DNA of 64,000 nt. Source: Arthrobacter sp. V1I9. GTDB lineage: Bacteria; Actinomycetota; Actinomycetes; Actinomycetales; Micrococcaceae. Where the stretch lies: positions 682,001 through 746,000 of the forward strand of contig NZ_JAUSYU010000001.1 of NCBI RefSeq assembly GCF_030817075.1, in the 5' to 3' direction. Positions 8,183 through 17,309 of the stretch are shown piece after piece (the stretch's first letter is position 1; every line of letters begins with the position of its first letter). Made by a program: the position numbers and the translations under genes. The notes under the pieces were generated by a model, which saw nothing but the letters and a program-made list of their open reading frames with translations, was not told the origin of the DNA and did no database searches.

Positions 8183-9331
8183 TCAGGCCGGGGTGGAAAC
8201 GATAAGGGGCTTGATGCAGTCATCAAGCTTCGCGGAGAACATGTGGTACCCCTCGGCAATATGCTCCAAGGGGACCCGGTGGGTGACGATGTCGCTGGGC
8301 TTCAGGTACCCGTTCCGGATGTGCTCGAACAGCCTTGGCCACTGCCGTTTGACCGGGCACTGGTTCATCCGCAGCGTCAGGCCCTTGTTCACGGCGTCGC
8401 CGAACTTCACCGCGCTGAAAATCGGACCGTACGCGCCCACCACGGACACCGTTCCGCCCTTGCGGACAGCGTCGATGGCCCAGTTCAGCGCCACGGGCGA
8501 GCCGCCCTGCAGTTTCAGTTTGGCGGCGGTCACATGCTGGAGGAAGTTGCCGTCCGCCTCGGCCCCCACCGCGTCAATCACGACGTCGGCGCCCAGGTAG
8601 TCGGTCGCTTTCTTCAGGTGCACCACAATGTCGTCGTACTCCACAAAGTTGTACGTTTCGGCGTGCGCGAAGGTGCGGGCCTTCTCCAGCCGGTACTCCA
8701 GGTGGTCGATCACTATCACCCTCCCGGCGCCCATCAGCCAGGCGGACTTGGCGGCGAACAGGCCCACCGGGCCGGCACCGAACACCACCACGGTGTCGCC
8801 TTCCACAATGTCGCCGAGCTGGGCCCCGAAGTAGCCGGTGGGAAGCGCGTCGGTGAGCAGGACGGCGTCCTCTTCGTCCATCCAGTCCGGAATCTTCGCG
8901 GGCCCCACATCGGCGAACGGGACGCGCACGAACTCCGCCTGGCCGCCGTCGTAACCTCCGCAGGTGTGGGAGTAGCCGTAGATGCCGCCCACCGCCGTCG
9001 CGTTCGGGTTTACGTTGTGGCAGTTCGAAAACAGGCCGCGGGAGCAGAAATAACAGGAGCCGCAGTAGACGTTGAAGGGGACCATCACGCGGTCGCCCGG
9101 CACGAGGTTCTGCACCGAGGAGCCCACCGCGTGCACCACGCCCACAAACTCGTGCCCGAACGTCATGCCCACCCGGGTGTCCGGCATCATGCCGTGGTAG
9201 AGGTGCAGGTCCGAGCCGCAAATTGCCCCGGTGGTCACGCGGATAATCGCGTCGTTGGGATGCTCGATCTTCGGAATGTCTTTTTCTTCAACCCGGATTT
9301 TGTACGGGCCCCGGTAAACCATTGCTCGCAT
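8183..9331 (-). CDS. Zinc-dependent alcohol/formaldehyde dehydrogenase (MDR family)
   Basis: 382 residues. The medium-chain dehydrogenase layout is clear: catalytic zinc site CGSDLHLYHG and GHEFVGVV, the structural zinc cysteines in CGSCYFCSRGLFSNC (about 90-105), and a Rossmann motif VFGAGPVGLFAAK (about 180). It oxidises an alcohol or aldehyde with NAD(P)+ in the cytoplasm; the close relatives I recognise are annotated as glutathione-independent formaldehyde dehydrogenases. It is the first gene of a three-gene operon with a small membrane-attached protein and an MBL hydrolase, which could process the ester or acid product. Confidence 0.9.
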   Translation of the reverse strand: MRAMVYRGPYKIRVEEKDIPKIEHPNDAIIRVTTGAICGSDLHLYHGMMPDTRVGMTFGHEFVGVVHAVGSSVQNLVPGDRVMVPFNVYCGSCYFCSRGLFSNCHNVNPNATAVGGIYGYSHTCGGYDGGQAEFVRVPFADVGPAKIPDWMDEEDAVLLTDALPTGYFGAQLGDIVEGDTVVVFGAGPVGLFAAKSAWLMGAGRVIVIDHLEYRLEKARTFAHAETYNFVEYDDIVVHLKKATDYLGADVVIDAVGAEADGNFLQHVTAAKLKLQGGSPVALNWAIDAVRKGGTVSVVGAYGPIFSAVKFGDAVNKGLTLRMNQCPVKRQWPRLFEHIRNGYLKPSDIVTHRVPLEHIAEGYHMFSAKLDDCIKPLIVSTPA

Positions 9332-9552
9332 GTGTGCCGCCTTGGTTGTTGGCTGGCAGTGCGGTTCCCGTCTCGTGCAGGAACCACCCCCGCTGCTTGA
9401 GGCGCACCGCCTGCCCTACGTTTCCACCTCGGGCAGGACTGGTCAAGGGTCGCCTCGCAGGCGCCGGAAGCGGGTGCGGAGGATGCTTAGAGCGTCCGAC
9501 GGCGGGTAGGGGACAAGGTGATAGGTGCACCGATCGAAGGGGGAGCGGAACA

Positions 9553-10077
9553 GTGTCAAGGGAAACCCGAACCACGCCGGCGAAGGCGGCCGGCGCACCG
9601 ACCAAAGCCCCGGCCTTCCTGTTCGGCATGGGGATCGGCGGGTTCGTGGACGGCATCGTCCTGCACCAGCTGCTGCAATGGCACCACCTGCTCAGCCACA
9701 CCGAAAGCGGCAACACCAAGACCGTGGCAGGCCTGGAGCTGAACACCCTGGCCGACGGCATGTTCCACAGTGCCATGTGGGTGCTGGTGGTGGCCGCGGC
9801 GGCCCTCACCGTCCGTGCCCGGCAGCAGGGGCGGCTGTCCGCCGCCTGGAGCTTCCACGCCGGGTTGGTCCTGTGCGGCTGGGGCGTCTTCAACATCGTC
9901 GAGGGCCTGGTCAACCACCAGCTGCTGCAGATCCATCATGTCCGGGACGACCTCGGCGGACCGCTGGCCTGGGACCTCGGCTTCCTTGCGGTCAGCGTGG
10001 TCCTGGCCGTGGGCGGGTGGCTTCTGTTTAGGGGTAGTCCAACGTCTGGCCAAACTGGAGCATCTGAAGCAGGATAG
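9553..10077 (+). CDS. DUF2243 membrane protein
   Basis: 174 residues, four hydrophobic segments. It shows the DUF2243 pattern GFVDGIVLHQLLQWHH and, near the C-terminus, FNIVEGLVNHQLLQIHH, with repeated His pairs that could bind metal or haem. Function unknown. GTG 9553 is chosen because GGGAG is 7 bases upstream. It is followed 78 bp later by the Mn-catalase gene on the same strand, with a shared motif site between them. Confidence 0.85.
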   Translation: MSRETRTTPAKAAGAPTKAPAFLFGMGIGGFVDGIVLHQLLQWHHLLSHTESGNTKTVAGLELNTLADGMFHSAMWVLVVAAAALTVRARQQGRLSAAWSFHAGLVLCGWGVFNIVEGLVNHQLLQIHHVRDDLGGPLAWDLGFLAVSVVLAVGGWLLFRGSPTSGQTGASEAG

Positions 10078-10093
10078 TAAGCATGCTGATTAA
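10078..10093. promoter_or_regulatory. TAAGC-type palindromic motif, site A (before Mn-catalase)
   Basis: TAAGCATGCTGATTAA. It matches the motif seen at 14794, 30271, 34456 and 62918. The TGCT core lies 71 bp before the catalase ATG. A transcription-factor or alternative promoter site is an inference from recurrence and spacing. Confidence 0.45.
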
Positions 10094-10154
10094 CTCGGCT
10101 GCCGGAACCGGATTGGTTCCAAAAACCCAGATGTGAGCTCGAGAGGACATACTC

Positions 10155-11039
10155 ATGGTTTTCTTTCACAAGCAGGAACTTCAATACAAGGCAACTCCGG
10201 ACAAGCCGGACGCCGTCTACGCCCGCAAGCTCCAGGAAGTGCTGGGCGGCCAATACGGCGAAATCACCGTTGCCATGCAGTACTCGTTCCAAGCTTGGAA
10301 TGCGCACATGCCGGGTAAGTACCGGGACATGCTCTTCGGGATCGGCGCCGAGGAATTCGGCCACGTGGAGATGCTGGCCACTATGATCGCCCAGCTGCTG
10401 GAGAAGGCACCCTTGGGGATCACCGAGGACGCCGTCCAGTCCGATCCCACCATTGCCGCCGTGGTTGGCGGAACCGATATCCAGTCCGCAATCGTTGCCG
10501 GCGCCGGCGTCCGTCCCGTGGACAGCATGGGCAACCCCTGGCAGGGCAGCTACATCACTGCCAGCGGCAACCTGCTCGCCGACTTTTGGGCCAACGCCAA
10601 CGCTGAGATGCAGGGCCGACTCCAAGTGGCCCGGCTGTACCACATGACCGATGACCACGGCATCCGGGACATGCTCTCGTTCCTTCTTGCCCGGGACACC
10701 ATGCACCAGAACCAGTGGGTTGCCGCGGCGAAGGAACTCCAGGAGGAAGGCGCCGAGAACTTCCCTGTGCCGAGCAACTTCCCCCTCAACAAGGAGATGC
10801 GGGACGTCGCCTACCAATACCGGAACTTCTCGGACGGCCAGGCTGCTGCGGAAGGCTCCTGGGCGTCCGGTCCCACCCCCGATGGCCTCGGCGAGTTCAC
10901 GTACGTGGCAGAGCCCCCGGCCGGGGTCCCCATGCCTCCGCCCACGCACCCGGATTCCCGTTTCTACGGCACCACAGAGCTGCCGAACGTTATGGAAAAG
11001 GCAGCTGGAACCATTCAGGACAAGCTCAAAAAGGAGTAG
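10155..11039 (+). CDS. Manganese catalase
   Basis: 294 residues, the usual length of bacterial Mn-catalases. The ferritin-like four-helix bundle supplies Glu and His ligands in VAMQYSFQAW, GAEEFGHVEM and LLARDTMHQNQW for the di-manganese centre, which converts hydrogen peroxide to water and oxygen. Cytoplasmic. The start ATG follows AGAGGACATACTC. The C-terminal 60 residues are Pro-rich and probably wrap a neighbouring subunit, as in the family. It is followed by two hairpins and preceded by a recurrent palindromic motif, so it is probably stress-controlled and monocistronic. Confidence 0.95.
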   Translation: MVFFHKQELQYKATPDKPDAVYARKLQEVLGGQYGEITVAMQYSFQAWNAHMPGKYRDMLFGIGAEEFGHVEMLATMIAQLLEKAPLGITEDAVQSDPTIAAVVGGTDIQSAIVAGAGVRPVDSMGNPWQGSYITASGNLLADFWANANAEMQGRLQVARLYHMTDDHGIRDMLSFLLARDTMHQNQWVAAAKELQEEGAENFPVPSNFPLNKEMRDVAYQYRNFSDGQAAAEGSWASGPTPDGLGEFTYVAEPPAGVPMPPPTHPDSRFYGTTELPNVMEKAAGTIQDKLKKE

Positions 11040-11091
11040 CTGGTACGTGGGGCGTAAGGCTCCGCGACCCGCAGATTGTTCTGCGATGCCC

Positions 11092-11130
11092 AAACGCTGG
11101 CGCACCTGGTAAGCCGGGTGCCCAGCGTTT
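11092..11130 (+). terminator. Terminator after Mn-catalase
   Basis: AAACGCTGG-CGCACC pairs with GGGTGC-CCAGCGTTT across a 9-base loop, ending in TTTTGG. It lies about 50 bp past the catalase stop. Confidence 0.75.
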
Positions 11131-11169
11131 TGGTGTGCCGTCCGGTATTTTCCGGTCGAACCGCAGCAG

Positions 11170-11219
11170 GAAGCCCCCTGTCGGCCGGTACCCAGAATGA
11201 CCGGCTGGCAGGGGGCTTC
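11170..11219. terminator. Bidirectional terminator between catalase and ctaD
   Basis: A large hairpin: GAAGCCCCCTG (11170-11180) pairs with CAGGGGGCTTC (11209-11219), continued by an inner GGCCGGT/ACCGGC pairing. It sits 11 bp from the ctaD stop, on the converging strand. Confidence 0.8.
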
Positions 11220-11230
11220 GCTGTGGGCGC

Positions 11231-12985
11231 CTACTTGTTGGGGTCCGGATCCTTCACGTCACGCGGGCCAATGTCAGCTGCGCCCAGGACATCGGCAACC
11301 GGATTGTCAGCGGGCGCGTGCTCCCTGACACTCAGCTCGGGGTGGTGCAGGTCCAGCGCCGGGCGCTCCGAGCGGATCCGGGGCAGCGAGGTGAAGTTGT
11401 GCCGCGGCGGCGGGCAGGACGTGGCCCACTCCAGCGAGGCGCCGAAGCCCCAGGGGTCGTCCACGGTGACCTTCTTGCCGGTCCGCCACGTGATGAAGAC
11501 GTTCCAGAAGAACGGGATCACCGAGGCGCCCAGCAGGTAGGAGCTGATGCTGGAGAGCTGGTTCATTCCGGTGAACCCGTCCTCGGGCATGTAGTCCGCG
11601 TAGCGGCGGGGCATGCCCTCCACGCCGAGCCAGTGCTGGATCAGGAAGGTTCCGTGGAAGCCCAGGAACAGCATCCAGAAGTGGATCTTCCCCAGCCGCT
11701 CGTTGAGCATGGTCCCGGTGAACTTGGGCCACCAGAAGTAGAACCCGGCGAACATGGCGAACACCACGGTCCCGAACACCACGTAGTGGAAGTGTGCCAC
11801 CACGAAGTAGGAGTCAGAGACGTGGAAGTCCAGCGGCGGGGAGGCAAGGATGATGCCGGTGAGGCCGCCGAAGAGGAACGTAATCAGGAAGCCGAGGCTC
11901 CACAGCATGGGCGTCTCGAACGTCAGCGAACCGCCCCACAGCGTTCCGATCCAGTTGAAGAACTTCACGCCCGTGGGGACTGCGATAAGCATGGTCATAA
12001 ACGCGAAGAACGGCAGCAGCACCGCCCCGGTGACGTACATGTGGTGGGCCCACACCGTCACGGACAGGGCAGCAATCGCGATGGTGGCGTAAACCAGGCC
12101 CTTGTAACCGAAGATCGGTTTGCGGCTGAACACCGGGAAGATCTCCGAGACGATGCCGAAGAACGGCAGCGCGATGATGTACACCTCGGGGTGGCCGAAG
12201 AACCAGAACAGGTGCTGCCAGAGGATGGCACCGCCGTTCGCCGGGTCATAGATGTGGGCGCCGAACTTCCGGTCCGCTCCCAGGGCGAACAGCGCCGCGG
12301 CCAGCGGCGGGAAGGCCATCAGCACCAGGATGGACGTGACCAGGGCGTTCCAGGTGAAGATCGGCATGCGCCACATGGTGAGGCCGGGTGCACGCATGCA
12401 GATGATGGTGGTGATGAAGTTGACCGCGCCCAGGATGGTTCCGAAGCCGGACAGTGCCAGGCCGAACACCCACAGGTCCCCGCCCAGGCCGGGTGTGAAG
12501 GTGGTGTTGGACAGCGGTGCATAGGCGAACCAGCCGAAGGAGGCGGCGCCCTGCGGGGTGATAAAGCCGGACGTTGCGATGGTGGAGCCGAACAGGAAGA
12601 ACCAGAAGGCCAGCGCATTCAGCCGCGGGAAGGCGACGTCCGGCGCACCGATCTGCAGCGGCATGATGACGTTCGTAAACCCGGCGAAAAGCGGGGTTGC
12701 GAACATCAGCAGCATCAGGGTGCCGTGCATCGTGAACAGCTGGTTGTACTGCTCTTTGGTCTGCAGGATCTGCATGCCGGGTTCGAACAGTTCGGCACGG
12801 ATGAGCAGCGCCATAATGCCGGCGAGGAGGAAGAACACAAATGAGGAAATCAGGTACATGTACCCGATGGTTTTATGGTCCGTGGAGGTGATCCAGCTGA
12901 CCACCATGCTGCCCTTGGGGCGCTTCACCACCGAAGGTGCGGCAGTCGCCGACGTTACGCCCATGTTTTGGCCGGTGGTGGTCAT
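11231..12985 (-). CDS. ctaD: Cytochrome c oxidase subunit I
   Basis: 584 residues with twelve transmembrane helices; the catalytic subunit of the aa3-type terminal oxidase. Visible motifs are the haem a ligand in [11 protein letters not shown], the CuB/haem region [15 protein letters not shown] with the cross-linked His-Tyr, and AHHMY and [10 protein letters not shown] for the CuB and haem histidines. The C-terminus carries a charged actinobacterial extension. Its ATG shares one base with the ctaC stop (TAATG), so the two are co-translated. ctaE, ctaF and qcr genes are not adjacent, so this may be a split locus or a second oxidase copy. Confidence 0.95.
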   Translation of the reverse strand: MTTTGQNMGVTSATAAPSVVKRPKGSMVVSWITSTDHKTIGYMYLISSFVFFLLAGIMALLIRAELFEPGMQILQTKEQYNQLFTMHGTLMLLMFATPLFAGFTNVIMPLQIGAPDVAFPRLNALAFWFFLFGSTIATSGFITPQGAASFGWFAYAPLSNTTFTPGLGGDLWVFGLALSGFGTILGAVNFITTIICMRAPGLTMWRMPIFTWNALVTSILVLMAFPPLAAALFALGADRKFGAHIYDPANGGAILWQHLFWFFGHPEVYIIALPFFGIVSEIFPVFSRKPIFGYKGLVYATIAIAALSVTVWAHHMYVTGAVLLPFFAFMTMLIAVPTGVKFFNWIGTLWGGSLTFETPMLWSLGFLITFLFGGLTGIILASPPLDFHVSDSYFVVAHFHYVVFGTVVFAMFAGFYFWWPKFTGTMLNERLGKIHFWMLFLGFHGTFLIQHWLGVEGMPRRYADYMPEDGFTGMNQLSSISSYLLGASVIPFFWNVFITWRTGKKVTVDDPWGFGASLEWATSCPPPRHNFTSLPRIRSERPALDLHHPELSVREHAPADNPVADVLGAADIGPRDVKDPDPNK

Positions 12986-13872
12986 TACGGTTCCGTCCTT
13001 TGTTGTGCCTGTTCCAGGGCCGGCCGTGCCGGGTTGCGGTCGTATTCATCGCCGCGGATGCCGGTGTTGCCCTTGGCGCGGAGGTCGGCGATGTGAGTGT
13101 TGTACTCCTGCTCGGTCACCACCCGGACTTTGAAGAGCATCTCGGAATGGTACTCACCGCAGAGTTCGGCGCACTTGCCGGTGTATTCACCGGTGCGGTT
13201 GGGAATGATGTCGATGAACCTGTTGAACTGGTTTTCCCCGGGATACATGTCCCGTTTCTGCATGAATTCCACAACCCAGAAGGAATGCTGGACGTCACGG
13301 GAATTCAGCTGTAGTTCCACCTTTTTGCCCACCGGCAGGTACAGGGTGGGCAGCCGGTCCGGTGTGCCCCAGTTCCCGTCCAGGTGGGCCTGCACGCCCG
13401 GGTCTTCGTGGACGTCCTCCTTGACGTAGTTGAAGTCCCAGGCCCACTGCTTGCCGCGGACATCGATGATCACATCGGGGTCCTCGAAGCGGTCGTCCAT
13501 GGCCCGCTGCTCACGGTCGGTGAAGACAAACAGCACGCCCACAATCATGAGCGGAACAGAGAGGTAAAAGACCTCCAGCGGAAGGTTGTAGCTCATCTGC
13601 CGCGGAAATCCGACGGTATCTTTCCTGCGGCGGTAGGCGATGATGCACCACAGGATGAGTCCCCAGGTGATCACGCCGATCACGGTTGCCGCGATCCACG
13701 AGTTCACCCACAGGTCCGTGACCAACGGGGTGTGGTCTGTGGTGTCCCGTTCACCGGGCAGCCAGCCGCGCTGGACCTCCGCAGAACAGGAGGTCAAAGC
13801 CATCAGAGCCGGGATGAGGAGTAAAGCGGCACCCCGCCGCCATCTAAAAGTGTTTCTTCCAGTTTTGCTCAC
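12985..13872 (-). CDS. ctaC: Cytochrome c oxidase subunit II
   Basis: 295 residues. A lipoprotein-type signal ([14 protein letters not shown]) and two transmembrane helices are followed by a cupredoxin domain carrying the CuA site [14 protein letters not shown] with its two Cys, His and Met. It accepts electrons from cytochrome c and passes them to subunit I on the outer face of the membrane. GTG 13872 is chosen because GGAGG lies 8 bases upstream; the frame stays open to 13956. It is the first gene of the ctaC-ctaD pair. Confidence 0.92.
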   Translation of the reverse strand: MSKTGRNTFRWRRGAALLLIPALMALTSCSAEVQRGWLPGERDTTDHTPLVTDLWVNSWIAATVIGVITWGLILWCIIAYRRRKDTVGFPRQMSYNLPLEVFYLSVPLMIVGVLFVFTDREQRAMDDRFEDPDVIIDVRGKQWAWDFNYVKEDVHEDPGVQAHLDGNWGTPDRLPTLYLPVGKKVELQLNSRDVQHSFWVVEFMQKRDMYPGENQFNRFIDIIPNRTGEYTGKCAELCGEYHSEMLFKVRVVTEQEYNTHIADLRAKGNTGIRGDEYDRNPARPALEQAQQRTEP

Positions 13873-14038
13873 CGCGGTTCCCTCCGGAAAATCCCCCAGA
13901 GGCCCAACTGCATGAGCCTGATAACCCATGGCTCTGGCCAGTGGTTTTGTGCCCACACTAGCGCGGGAAGGAGCTCAATGGGAAGAGGACGGAAGCCACG
14001 CCGACGGCGGTACGCAGCTGTCGCCGTCGGGCGCGGCT

Positions 14039-14263
14039 TCAGGGCGTCTCGCTGATGATTTCCCTGGCCGCCATGGCCAGCAGGTGGCGCTGCAGGGCAG
14101 GCAGGGAGATCAGTCCCTCCACGTAGGCCTGGACCTCGTATTCGCCGGCGGTGCCGCTCATGCTGAAGTACCGCAGCCAGAGCTCCGAGACGGTGATGTC
14201 GGCTTGCAGCAAAGTGGAATTGAGCTCCCTGCGCTGCTCCGGCTCGTGCGGCTCGAATCCCAT
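14039..14263 (-). CDS. Small conserved hypothetical protein
   Basis: 74 residues, soluble and largely helical, acidic, with no cysteines or signal peptide. The middle LLQADITVSELWLRYFSMSG looks like a conserved helical core. It lies just downstream of another small minus-strand gene (14311), with which it may form a two-gene unit. Function unknown. Confidence 0.65.
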   Translation of the reverse strand: MGFEPHEPEQRRELNSTLLQADITVSELWLRYFSMSGTAGEYEVQAYVEGLISLPALQRHLLAMAAREIISETP

Positions 14264-14310
14264 GGCTGTCCCCCCAATCTAGCCGTTTGGCGCGGCGCTG
14301 CGCGGCAGCG

Positions 14311-14541
14311 TCAGGCGACGTCGGGGTAGCTGCTGAGGATGTAGTCGGCCGCGGCGGGGCCGGTCATGTGCAGGTGGGAGTCATTCACGTCGACGCCGCA
14401 GCGCTTCATCCCGGCGCGGAAAGCCTGGTCAGGTTTGGCCCGGAAGTTGTGCAGCGATGCCCAGCTGACGTAGAGGCCGTAAAGGCAGTCCGGCCCCAAA
14501 CGGATGTTCGGCGGCAGGGTCATGAATGGTGGCTTGGTCAA
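14311..14541 (-). CDS. Small protein, paralogue of the 33.9-kb gene; N-terminus probably frameshifted
   Basis: 76 codons in the open frame, with the conserved parts CLYGLYVSWASLHNF and MTGPAAADYILSSYPD. The protein at 33927 has IYGVYISWCMLN and MKGPAAVDYILSSQP at matching positions. The true N-terminus is probably in another frame: from ATG 14569 one reads MPSSHFQQFLDQATIHD, which matches the paralogue's MSIPNYTRFLSECFVQD. Exactly 11 residues then separate the Asp from the (L/I)YG motif in both proteins once one extra base near 14506-14516 is removed. Function unknown. Confidence 0.6.
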   Translation of the reverse strand: MTKPPFMTLPPNIRLGPDCLYGLYVSWASLHNFRAKPDQAFRAGMKRCGVDVNDSHLHMTGPAAADYILSSYPDVA

Positions 14542-14569
14542 GGAACTGCTGGAAGTGCGAGGACGGCAT

Positions 14570-14892
14570 TATGGCTCAATCCATTTCTGCAAAGTGTGCC
14601 ACCGGCTTGCTCCAGCAGCTGTTACCACGGCCAGTGCAGGAGGGCCGGGGAAGGACGGGAGTTATGCCCGTCACACTCCTGAATCTACCCGCGGCGGGCA
14701 GGGAAGTACAGCTACCCGCTGCCCGCCTGCTGATACGCCGCGGAGGAGCGCCAGCACATGGCCGGGATAAAAGACAGGTCTTCCCAACATTTCATAAGCG
14801 TGCTTATTATGTTCTACCCCCGACGGCATGCAGCGCCCGTCAGCACATCTTCCCGGCTTGGGCTCCGCCCTGGGAAAAGCTGAAAGGCACCG
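14570..14892. other. Intergenic region before the surface-polymer locus
   Basis: About 320 bp without a credible gene. It holds the recurrent palindromic motif at 14794-14810 and an AT-richer stretch with TATTATGTT that could be a -10 element. Minus-strand frames here lack ribosome sites and recognisable protein. Confidence 0.5.
14794..14810. promoter_or_regulatory. TAAGC-type palindromic motif, site B (before phosphoesterase)
   Basis: ATAAGCGTGCTTATTAT, a perfect ATAAGC/GCTTAT inverted repeat with a 2-base centre. The TGCTTA core lies 92 bp before the start at 14893. It belongs to the five-site family described under 10078. Confidence 0.5.
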
Positions 14893-15810
14893 ATGCACCA
14901 GTTCCGCTCCGAGTACTCAAACCCCAACCATGTGCTTGTCCACGTGAGCGACCCTCATTTTGTGGAAGAGGGGCTGCTGTACGGCGAACTCGATCCCCAA
15001 ACGGGACTGGTGGAAGTCCTTGACGCCGTTGAGGCCAGCGGGCTGAAGCCGGAAGCCATCATTTTTTCCGGCGACCTCACGGACAAGGGCAGCCTGGAGG
15101 CCTACCGGCGCCTGCGAACTACCTGTCAGGCATACGCTGAACGGATGGGCGCCCAGCTCATCTGGGCAATGGGCAACCACGACCAACGTGCCAACTTCCA
15201 AAGGATGCTTCTGGATGAGGCGCCGCAGGAGCTCCCGGTTGACCGTACCTATTACCTGGGCAACCTGCGGGTGCTGGTCCTGGACTCCTCAACGCCGGGC
15301 TACCACCACGGCGAAATCAATGACGAGCAGCTGCACTGGCTGGCAGGGGAACTGGAGACAAGGGCCGACGACGGCACGCTCCTGGTGATCCACCACCCGC
15401 CTGTTCCGCCGGTTCAGGAGCTCGCGGTGCTTTCGGAGCTGCGGAACCAGGACGGCCTGGCCCGGGTGCTGGAAGGCAGCGACGTCATCGGGATCCTCTC
15501 CGGGCACACCCATCACAGCGTCTTTTCAACCTTCGCAAACATCCCCGTTTCCGTGGCCTCCTCCACCAGCTACAACCAGGACCTGGCCCTTCCCTCGGGC
15601 GCCATGCAGGGCCTGGACGGTGCACGCTCCTTCAACCTGATCCGGATCCACAACCGGACCTTCGTCTCGGCGGTGGTCCCGGTGGGCGAGTACCCCCGGA
15701 TGGATTCCTACATCACCGCCGAGGAAACCCGGCAGCGGCTCCAGGCCGCATCCGTCATCATCCCCTCCGCCACCGAGAACACGGGAGGCACCCCCATCGG
15801 CCGCCGCTAG
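14893..15810 (+). CDS. Metallophosphoesterase (CpdA/3',5'-cNMP phosphodiesterase-like)
   Basis: 305 residues of the calcineurin-like phosphoesterase fold. The metal-binding blocks are complete: HVSDPHF (about 17-23), FSGDLTDKG (about 58-66), MGNHD (about 95-99), VIHHPP and SGHTHHS. It hydrolyses a phosphodiester or phosphomonoester with two metal ions. It has no signal peptide, so it is cytoplasmic. It starts a plus-strand run and lies 28 bp before the IspD-like/SDR gene. In this context a nucleotide-sugar or polyol-phosphate substrate is as likely as cyclic AMP. Confidence 0.9.
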   Translation: MHQFRSEYSNPNHVLVHVSDPHFVEEGLLYGELDPQTGLVEVLDAVEASGLKPEAIIFSGDLTDKGSLEAYRRLRTTCQAYAERMGAQLIWAMGNHDQRANFQRMLLDEAPQELPVDRTYYLGNLRVLVLDSSTPGYHHGEINDEQLHWLAGELETRADDGTLLVIHHPPVPPVQELAVLSELRNQDGLARVLEGSDVIGILSGHTHHSVFSTFANIPVSVASSTSYNQDLALPSGAMQGLDGARSFNLIRIHNRTFVSAVVPVGEYPRMDSYITAEETRQRLQAASVIIPSATENTGGTPIGRR

Positions 15811-15838
15811 GCCGCCAACTCGAAGGAAAGGATCAGCC

Positions 15839-17309
15839 ATGGACCAGAAACCACCCTCTCCATCCGGCACCCGCCGCCGCAACGTCGCGGTCATCCTGGC
15901 CGGAGGGGTCGGCACCCGGATGGGCCTGGACATACCCAAACAGTTTGTCCCGATCGCCGGCCGCACCAGCCTTGAGCACACGGTGGAGCTGTTCGAGCAC
16001 TGTGGGCTGGTGGACGAGATCATCGTTATGATGGCCCCGGGCTACATACCGCGGGCCGAGGAGCTGCTCCTGGGCAGCAAACCCGGCACACGGGATGCGA
16101 AAGCAGCCAACAAGTTCAGCAAGCTCACGGCGATCCTTGCCGGCGGCACAGACCGGAGCGAAACCTCTTGCTTTGCCCTGGACGCCATCGCTGACAAGGA
16201 CGCCAACGTCATCTTCCACGACGCCGTCCGGCCGCTGCTCGACGGCGACATCATCCTCGCCTGCATCCGCGCTCTCGACGTCTATGCCGCCGTCGACACC
16301 GCCATCCCCTCCGCGGACACCATCATCGAAGTGGATGATGACAACTTCATTCGCGCCGTGCCGCCGCGGGCAAAGTTGAGAAGGGGCCAGACGCCGCAGG
16401 CGTTCAGGATGCCGGTCATTGCCGCAGCGTATGAACGGGCCAGGAAGGACCCGGACTTCTTTGCGACGGATGACTGCTCGGTAGTCCTTAAGTACTGTCC
16501 GGATGTTCCCATCTTCGTGGTGGACGGCGACGAGGCCAACATCAAGATCACACAGCCCATCGACATCCATCTTGCGGACAAACTGTTCCAGCTGAAACAC
16601 AAAACCATGCTGCCGAACGGGAATGCGGGCGGGCTCCGCGGCTCCATTGTTGTGGTCTTCGGTGCCAGCTCGGGAATCGGCCTCGAGCTCGTCCAGCAGC
16701 TCCAAGCCGAAGGAGCTGTGGTGGCGGGGCAGAGCCGCACCGGCAACGGCACCTTCGTGGAGGACCGCGGCTGCGTGGCCCAGGCGCTCGCGTCCGCGGC
16801 AGCCGCCCACGGCCGCGTGGACCATGTCATCCTCTCCGCAGGCGTACTCAGCGTTGGCCCGCTGTCCCAGCTGACGGACGAGCAGCTGCACCACGATCTC
16901 GACGTGAACCTCACGGCGGCTTTCATCGTGGCCCAGGAGTCGCAGAAGTACCTGGCCGAAAGCAGGGGATCGCTGACGCTTTTCGCCTCCAGTTCCTACA
17001 ACCCGCGGCCGAGCCAACTACACCGTCTACTCCGCCACCAAGGCCGCGATCGTGAACCTTACCCAGGCGCTCGCGGACGAGTGGAGCTCGGACGGCATCC
17101 GGGTCAACTGCATCAGCCCCAGCCGGACGGCCACGCCCATGCGGACCAGGGCTTTCGGGGCCGAGGAGGAAGGATCCCTGCTGCCCGCCGCCGCTGTTGC
17201 CGGGGCCAGCATCCAGGTGCTGGCGTCGGCCATGACGGGGCAGGTGGTGGACGTCCGGCTTCCCTACACGGACCCGTCCAAGGACTCGGAACTGGTGGCC
17301 CAGCCATGA
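15839..17309 (+). pseudogene. Bifunctional cytidylyltransferase/SDR (CDP-polyol synthesis type), frameshifted
   Basis: The N-terminal IspD/TarI-like cytidylyltransferase (about 1-235) has LAGGVGTRMG, PKQFVPIAG and FHDAVRPLL. The second domain is a short-chain dehydrogenase with VVFGASSGIGLEL (about 270) and LSAGVLSVGPLSQ. The architecture matches Bcs1-type enzymes that make CDP-ribitol for surface polymers. One extra A at 17000/17001 breaks the SDR: before it the frame reads FASSSY, after it the other frame reads RGRANYTVYSATKAA and continues to the stop at 17309, which overlaps the next ATG. Read without repair, the frame falsely runs on into the LicD gene. This is either a sequencing error or a recent lesion. 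Confidence 0.8.

Noticed and set aside
8168..9400. 410-codon plus-strand frame
   Set aside because: Antisense to the zinc dehydrogenase; Val/His/Gly-rich and without a ribosome site.
9483..9496. Possible sixth TAAGC-type site before the DUF2243 gene
   Set aside because: Only the half TGCTTAG is present and the left half is missing.
11318..12844. 508-codon plus-strand frame
   Set aside because: Antisense to ctaD; Gly/Arg/Glu/His-rich with no recognisable fold.
14671..14898. 75-codon minus-strand frame upstream of the phosphoesterase
   Set aside because: It overlaps the phosphoesterase start, covers the palindromic motif and has no ribosome site or family resemblance.
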